A stretch of DNA of 7,338 nucleotides, taken from NCBI GenBank assembly GCA_007131845.1, contig SLPT01000055.1:1-7338 (forward strand), written 5' to 3'. Source of the stretch: Desulfobacteraceae bacterium. GTDB taxonomy: Bacteria > Desulfobacterota > Desulfobacteria > Desulfobacterales > Desulfosalsimonadaceae. Numbering within the stretch: position 1 is the first letter of the stretch; each line of letters starts with the position of its first letter. A program made the translations under genes and the position numbers. The notes below the pieces were generated by a model, which did no database searches, was not told where the DNA came from, and saw only the letters and a program-made list of their open reading frames with translations. Positions 6,273-7,338 of the stretch are shown here, piece after piece.

Positions 6273-7169
6273 TTACAGGCTGTGTTTTTCCTGAAGATGC
6301 CGAAGCTGCTCCATGTAGTGATCCCGGTGCCTGAGATCTCCCCGATGGCGGATATCGTCCATGGCGGCGTCGATATGCTCACGGATGTCGATGCCGTAAC
6401 GGTTGATTCCCTTGTCGATGGCTTTGTCCAGGATCAAGATGCTATAGTAGGCGCTGAGTATCCGCGTGGATGAATCTCTGCGCATCAGGTAGCTTTTTCC
6501 CGAAATGCTTTCCAGGAAAAATCCGGCATAATCGTAGAGGGCTTCCATGTCCATGAGCCTCTCGCCGCTTTCCGCCGTGCACTGTTCTTCCCCGATGTAG
6601 TAGGCGTAAAAATCCGCCATGGCGGATTCGAGAATATCGCGCTCGGCTTGCAGGACATGGCGTACCATGTCGATGCGTTCCTTTTTCAAAACCCGGAAAA
6701 AATGAGCCCGGTTTCGCAAGAGGGTGATCAGATCGCGGGTTTCGCCAACCACAAGGGGCGGTTTTTCTTCGAGTTCCGCCATCATGGAAAAGAAAATACG
6801 GCGGGCGGAGGGTTCCTCCAGTTCCATTTTGCCGTCGATGTAGTCGAAAAAGGAATCGATCCGCTTTTCAAGAAACGCGCATCGGTCGATTTCCTCAATG
6901 TCTTCCGGCGTTTCGCCGAAGACTTCCGCATCGCGCCGGTCCGGGGCGGCGTCTTCTTCTCGCTTTTCCTCCAGTTGCTCCTCCAGGCGGCGGATTTCGA
7001 AGGCCAGTTCGGTCTGTCTTTCCTCAAGCCGGTTTCGCTGCAACTCCAGGGCGTTCTGGATTTCCCGCTCATGCCATTCGGACAGATACCGCAATCCGAA
7101 AAAGATAGCTCCGGCGACGATGATTGCGGAAAAAAGGATAACAAGGATTTTTCCATGATTGCTGGTCAT
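6273..7169 (-). CDS. Membrane-anchored coiled-coil protein of unknown function
   Basis: I do not recognise this 298-aa protein. It begins with a short polar stretch and one strongly hydrophobic segment (about residues 8-27), probably an uncleaved membrane anchor. A charged heptad-like helix rich in Glu, Arg, Leu and Gln (about 31-73) follows and should form a coiled coil. After an acidic linker (about 74-95) comes a largely helical domain (about 96-298) with aromatic and Leu positions and few Gly or Pro. With a Lys at 7 before the anchor and little other positive charge, topology is uncertain, though a helical body in the periplasm is possible. The start ATG at 7169 has AAAAGGAG upstream (AGGAG at 7183-7179, 9-nt gap). 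It precedes the hydrolase on the same strand, suggesting an operon. The alternative plus-strand frame here (6648-7199) lacks such structure and is judged a shadow. Confidence 0.75.
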   Translation of the reverse strand: MTSNHGKILVILFSAIIVAGAIFFGLRYLSEWHEREIQNALELQRNRLEERQTELAFEIRRLEEQLEEKREEDAAPDRRDAEVFGETPEDIEEIDRCAFLEKRIDSFFDYIDGKMELEEPSARRIFFSMMAELEEKPPLVVGETRDLITLLRNRAHFFRVLKKERIDMVRHVLQAERDILESAMADFYAYYIGEEQCTAESGERLMDMEALYDYAGFFLESISGKSYLMRRDSSTRILSAYYSILILDKAIDKGINRYGIDIREHIDAAMDDIRHRGDLRHRDHYMEQLRHLQEKHSL

Positions 7170-7177
7170 CCGGATCG

Positions 7178-7222
7178 ACTCCTTTTAAATAAAGGATAAA
7201 GTAATCTTGACGGCTTTGTAAA
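7178..7222 (-). promoter_or_regulatory. Leader of the coiled-coil gene abutting the palindrome, possible repeat-borne -35
   Basis: Only 25 nt separate the Shine-Dalgarno (7183-7179) from the end of the palindromic element. Reading left on the minus strand, the element's end supplies TTTACA (plus 7222-7217), a 5 of 6 match to a -35 box. The DNA after it is AT-rich (TTACTTTATCCTTTATTT), but no good -10 box stands at the right distance. Either the promoter is partly provided by the repeat, or the gene is transcribed from beyond the window. Confidence 0.25.
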
Positions 7223-7332
7223 AAGTCCAATATCTGCGTTACGCGCGATTTCTCAGAATTTCACGTACGCCAAGTACGCTGCATTCTTCGAAATCGCGCA
7301 AGCCTTGATCTTGAACTTTTTACAAAGCCGTC
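7209..7332. repeat. 124-nt imperfect palindromic repeat element with perfect 18-bp ends
   Basis: The ends are perfect 18-bp inverted repeats: GACGGCTTTGTAAAAAGT (7209-7226) and its complement (7315-7332). Further pairing arms lie inside: CAA/TTG (7228-7230 with 7311-7313), GCGCGATTTC with GAAATCGCGC (7243-7252 with 7290-7299), AGAAT with ATTCT (7255-7259 with 7283-7287), and CGTAC with GTACG (7264-7268 with 7274-7278) around a 5-nt loop. The whole element can fold into one long, interrupted hairpin. It codes for nothing. From memory, similar palindromic spacers are dispersed in Desulfobacterales genomes, so a non-autonomous MITE-like or REP-like element is likely. No target-site duplication is clear, and only 6 nt remain to the right in the window. 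Confidence 0.8.
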
Positions 7333-7338
7333 GGATCG

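Noticed and set aside
6230..6382. A longer hydrolase beginning at ATG 6382.
   Set aside because: It would add 51 residues with no hydrolase features and overlap the upstream gene by 110 nt. The added stretch reads as out-of-frame translation of that gene's 3' end.
6648..7199. A 183-codon plus-strand frame opposite the coiled-coil gene.
   Set aside because: The minus-strand frame is longer, has a Shine-Dalgarno, a membrane anchor and coiled-coil periodicity; the Phe/Leu-rich plus frame is the expected antisense reading of Glu/Lys-rich codons.

Overview
The window looks like chromosomal DNA of a GC-rich anaerobe. The best guess is a sulfate-reducing Desulfobacterota (Desulfobacterales-like) that oxidises short-chain and branched fatty acids. 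This rests on gene content (CoA-transferase, fused B12 acyl-CoA mutase, thiolase) and on a terminal palindromic repeat of a kind I associate with such genomes. It is an inference, because no rRNA or marker gene is present.

Layout: (1) Positions 1-245, minus strand, hold the first 81 codons of an acetyl-CoA hydrolase/CoA-transferase family gene that leaves the window. (2) Positions 246-801 are a long divergent intergenic region of lower GC. It has a candidate promoter for the rightward genes, with an 18-bp near-palindrome over its spacer, a possible 42-codon leader ORF, and further inverted repeats. (3) Positions 802-4080, plus strand, encode a full-length IcmF, the isobutyryl-CoA mutase fused to its G-protein chaperone; all B12, GTP and substrate-pocket signatures are readable. 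(4) Positions 4138-5313, plus strand, encode a biosynthetic-type acetyl-CoA acetyltransferase with an intact Cys/His/Cys active site. It is 57 bp behind icmF and probably in the same operon. (5) Positions 5303-6229, minus strand, encode an alpha/beta hydrolase whose predicted nucleophile is Cys, not Ser. Its 3' end overlaps the thiolase by 11 nt, tail to tail. (6) Positions 6273-7169, minus strand, encode a membrane-anchored coiled-coil protein I do not recognise, probably co-transcribed with the hydrolase. (7) Positions 7209-7332 form a 124-nt imperfect palindrome with perfect 18-bp ends, directly upstream of gene 6.

How the left half could work: the CoA-transferase would activate a short acid to its CoA ester. 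IcmF would interconvert isobutyryl-CoA and n-butyryl-CoA. After beta-oxidation by enzymes encoded elsewhere, the thiolase would cleave acetoacetyl-CoA to two acetyl-CoA. This fits isobutyrate, valine or butyrate catabolism. The dehydrogenase, hydratase and hydroxyacyl-CoA dehydrogenase steps are absent here. The two right-hand minus-strand genes form a separate unit with no evident link to this pathway.

I see no exotic defence or mobile system. The most interesting items are the Cys-nucleophile hydrolase, the palindromic element next to a promoter region, and the regulated-looking icmF leader.
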